From: Yimella sp. cx-51
GTDB taxonomy: Bacteria; Actinomycetota; Actinomycetes; Actinomycetales; Dermatophilaceae
Direction: 5' to 3'
NCBI RefSeq assembly: GCF_017654605.1
Contig: NZ_CP072113.1
Span: 2,914,001-2,978,000, forward strand
DNA length: 64,000 nucleotides
Below, one piece after another: positions 62,150 through 64,000 of this stretch. Every line of letters starts with the position of its first letter. Position 1 is the stretch's first letter. A program made the translations under genes and the position numbers. The notes under the pieces are model-generated. The model did no database searches and had not been told where the DNA came from. It worked only from the letters and a program-made list of their open reading frames with translations.

Positions 62150-62656
62150 CTAGACCGGGTCGAATAGCTTGTTCAGTTCCTTGCCGAGCTGGAGCGCGGC
62201 GTCAGACCAGGCGAGTGCCCTTCCTGACGTGACCTGGTCTCCATCGCCGTGTGCGATCTTCTTGCGCGCCGCCACCATCGCGCCGAGTTGACCTCGCAAG
62301 GATTGGTCGTCCGCATCGAGCACGGCCTCTAAAGCGATGCGCCAGTCCTTGTCGAATGATCCGACAAAGGTGAGCAACTGCTCAGGTGTTGCACCTAGGC
62401 CGCCACGTAGGTGATGAACGATTCGTCGGTGGAGACGGGGATGACCGGTCACGGACGCGTAGAGATCGGCCAAGTCGTCGCGCACCGCTTCGATATAGCC
62501 GACAGATCGGACCGTCAAGTAGCGCGCCAACGCCCGAGATACCGCGTCCGGGGCATCGCGATCTAGGTCACGTAGGCACGCTTGCACCTCTTTGAGGTCC
62601 AATTGGCGCTGCCTGATCGTCGCCCGATGCGGGGCTGCTGCTGCTTGTGATGGCAT
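62150..62656 (-). CDS. HEPN-domain protein (RiboL-PSP-HEPN/MAE_28990-like), probable RNase
   Basis: A 168-residue all-helical protein. The HEPN catalytic-type motif R-x4-H is RKKIAHG (Arg131, His136), preceded by the early helix LTVRSVGYIEAVRDDLADLY (about residues 47-66) that marks this HEPN branch. HEPN proteins of this kind are usually metal-independent RNases in toxin or defence systems. The start overlaps the stop of the DUF262 gene (ATGA), so the two products are made together. Confidence 0.65.
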   Translation of the reverse strand: MPSQAAAAPHRATIRQRQLDLKEVQACLRDLDRDAPDAVSRALARYLTVRSVGYIEAVRDDLADLYASVTGHPRLHRRIVHHLRGGLGATPEQLLTFVGSFDKDWRIALEAVLDADDQSLRGQLGAMVAARKKIAHGDGDQVTSGRALAWSDAALQLGKELNKLFDPV

Positions 62657-63780
62657 CAGCTGAAGAAGGCCCGCGCCCGTGTGAGTCGCGTATCGACTGC
62701 ATCCTTGTCTGCTGTGGCGCGCCCTGTGTGCTTGAGGAAAGCCTCATCCGAAACCAGCCTGTCGAACCTCTCGCCCAGATCGGTCAGCGTCTTGCCCCCC
62801 TTCAAAGACTCCATCACCGCGATCGTCAGCGCCTCGGCCTGAGCGGTGTTGACCTGGGTGCCACCGGGACGTCTGAACGCCCGAGGGCCGACTTGCTCCT
62901 TGATCGCCACACATGCCCGCAGGAACAGGTCACCGCGCGGGTCGCTCCTCATCTCTGTCGTTCGATCTTTGCGCGCGAACTTGTTTAGATAGGTTTTCAG
63001 CGGACGGTTGTATGACGCGCTGTCGGTGTAGAGCGCCAATATTCGCAGGATGAGTTCGTGATCGCGGATGCGCTTCGACTTGCCACCAAAGAGGGCGCGC
63101 CATTCGGGGTCCTCGTTGAGCGACTCAATCGACGCCATCAGCTCTCCCGCGTACAGGGCGACGCGAATCTCATGAGGAGTGAGCTGGGTTCCTCCAGAGT
63201 TCAGCCGCTCGAAAATTTGAAAGATCGAGTCATTGACTTCGTCCGATCCGTCCGCGGCAACGATCGTGGCTTGCATGTACGAGTCATCTAGCTTGAACTG
63301 CAGGGCCTCGTCCAGCGCCTTATAGGTCAGGCCCCTGAACTCTTCACCCACGTATTGGAGGGTGAATTCCTTGCCGTCATGGAGGCCTCCGTAGAAGCGT
63401 TGCAGAGTGATCAGTCGCTGCTGCCCGTCGAGGATGAGCATGCGATTGTCACCTTCTTGCTTGACGAGGAAGATCCCCGGCACGGGGTACCCGAGCAACA
63501 GCGACTCAATGAACTTGTCCATCTGCGCTTTCGACCAAACGAATCCACGCTGAAAGCCTGGCACCTGCACCAACGTGTCCTGCCCGCCAAACTGCGGGAC
63601 CAGCATCGACTTGCGATTGAGGCGCTTGACCAGAGCGTCGATGCTCATATCCTGAGTCGAGAAGGTGACTCGAGCTGGCGATGGCTCTACGTCGATCAGG
63701 TCTTCGAGTTCTTCGTCTCGCAGTGTCCGGTCGTCGGACATCGCGATGTCTTCAAACAGGCTGTCCTCTTCTGGCGGCAT
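62656..63780 (-). CDS. DUF262-domain (GmrS-like, ParB/Srx-fold) protein
   Basis: A 374-residue protein. The DUF262 catalytic-type motif is LILDGQQRLITLQRFY (about residues 115-130), preceded by VPGFQRGFVWSKAQMDKFIE and followed by the conserved FERLNSGGTQLTPHEIR (about 190-206). In GmrSD-type restriction systems this domain binds or hydrolyses nucleotides and is joined to a DUF1524 HNH nuclease. Here the HNH domain is absent and a separate HEPN gene overlaps the end. Start at 63780 or 63741; neither has a strong ribosome site. Confidence 0.85.
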   Translation of the reverse strand: MPPEEDSLFEDIAMSDDRTLRDEELEDLIDVEPSPARVTFSTQDMSIDALVKRLNRKSMLVPQFGGQDTLVQVPGFQRGFVWSKAQMDKFIESLLLGYPVPGIFLVKQEGDNRMLILDGQQRLITLQRFYGGLHDGKEFTLQYVGEEFRGLTYKALDEALQFKLDDSYMQATIVAADGSDEVNDSIFQIFERLNSGGTQLTPHEIRVALYAGELMASIESLNEDPEWRALFGGKSKRIRDHELILRILALYTDSASYNRPLKTYLNKFARKDRTTEMRSDPRGDLFLRACVAIKEQVGPRAFRRPGGTQVNTAQAEALTIAVMESLKGGKTLTDLGERFDRLVSDEAFLKHTGRATADKDAVDTRLTRARAFFS

Positions 63781-63873
63781 GACGCCAGACTATTGCCCTG
63801 GCGTACGGACGGGGCAGATCAGGCGTGTCCATGAACGCACGCAACGGTGCGGGACGGCCACAGTTGCTAGCGA

Positions 63874-64000
63874 TCACGGCGTAGAGGTGGGCGACCAGGG
63901 CGGCAGATCAATCTGAGCGGCTGCGCTGCGATGGCTCAATTCGAAGTACCTGCTAACGGTGGGTGGTCCGCTGTCGGGCACCGCCTGGACGGCGTCGTTC
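63874..64000 (-). CDS. Possible C-terminal end of a gene cut by the window edge
   Basis: The minus strand is open from the window edge to a TGA at 63874 and encodes 41 residues, including TVSRYFELSHRSAAAQIDLP. The composition is compatible with coding, but nothing is recognisable. It lies upstream of the DUF262 gene on the same strand. Confidence 0.25.
   Translation of the reverse strand, partial: NDAVQAVPDSGPPTVSRYFELSHRSAAAQIDLPPWSPTSTP

Noticed and set aside
1-64000. tRNA, rRNA or prophage att sites
   Set aside because: No cloverleaf or rRNA-like sequence and no integrase gene was recognised on either strand by eye; a tRNAscan run would be decisive.

Overview
The window is chromosomal DNA of a high-GC Gram-positive actinomycete. 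Codon third positions are strongly G/C. Several families are typical of Actinomycetota: a mycoredoxin-like glutaredoxin, a mycothiol-dependent maleylpyruvate-isomerase-type protein, an SCO6745-type protein, DUF5701, DUF3105, DUF305, DUF2786, a DUF222/HNH nuclease, and a succinate dehydrogenase operon built like mycobacterial Sdh1. The gene mix suggests Micrococcales (Dermacoccaceae/Dermatophilaceae-like), but that is inference; no rRNA or tRNA gene is visible to fix it.

Layout. 0-6 kb: a RimK-type zinc protease with a desuccinylase-like hydrolase, a decayed reductase fragment, an SdpI-like protein, a guanidinium exporter (gdx) under a guanidine-III riboswitch, and two CNNM/CorC-type transporters. 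6-15 kb: fatty-acid CoA ligase and thiolase, a NarL-type regulator, an unusual hydrolase-ABC ATPase fusion with its permease, and a P-loop GTPase. 15-26 kb: DUF3105/DUF305 exported proteins, ArfB and a mycoredoxin, a DHA2 drug efflux pump, an amidohydrolase, and sdhC-sdhA-sdhB, in which sdhA carries an in-frame amber codon. 25.5-33 kb: an uncharacterised gene flanked by 40-bp repeats, hydrolases, and a cluster with two paralogous NAD(P)-binding proteins, an SRPBCC protein and a CPBP protease. 33-45 kb: sseA-sufE, a large secreted metal-dependent hydrolase with a discoidin domain, DUF2786, a DUF222-HNH nuclease behind a LexA-like box, a third NAD(P)-binding paralogue fused to TspO, VOC and SCO6745 proteins. 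45-58 kb: catalase, a GalT-like protein, a UvrA-like ATPase lacking the UvrB-binding domain, a large unknown protein, and small enzymes.

58.2-64 kb is the accessory part. An IS21-family element (58399-60624, 5-bp target duplication CGCGA) sits inside a type II antitoxin gene. Removing it restores a 79-codon antitoxin frame exactly, followed by a truncated vapC. Beyond a NUDIX gene and about 0.6 kb without recognisable genes lies a two-gene DUF262 + HEPN module with overlapping stop and start. It resembles GmrSD-type restriction but has an HEPN RNase-like partner where the HNH half should be. This is the best candidate here for a poorly described defence system.

Two themes run through the window. 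First, many genes end in perfect or near-perfect intergenic hairpins belonging to a few repeat families; two copies (8275-8338 and 14397-14461) share the outer stem while the inner stem has changed on both arms together. Second, gene decay is frequent: fragments of a DHFR-like reductase, a PaiB-like flavin protein, a methyltransferase, a squalene-cyclase-like protein, vapC and its antitoxin, a frameshifted istA, and the amber-interrupted sdhA.
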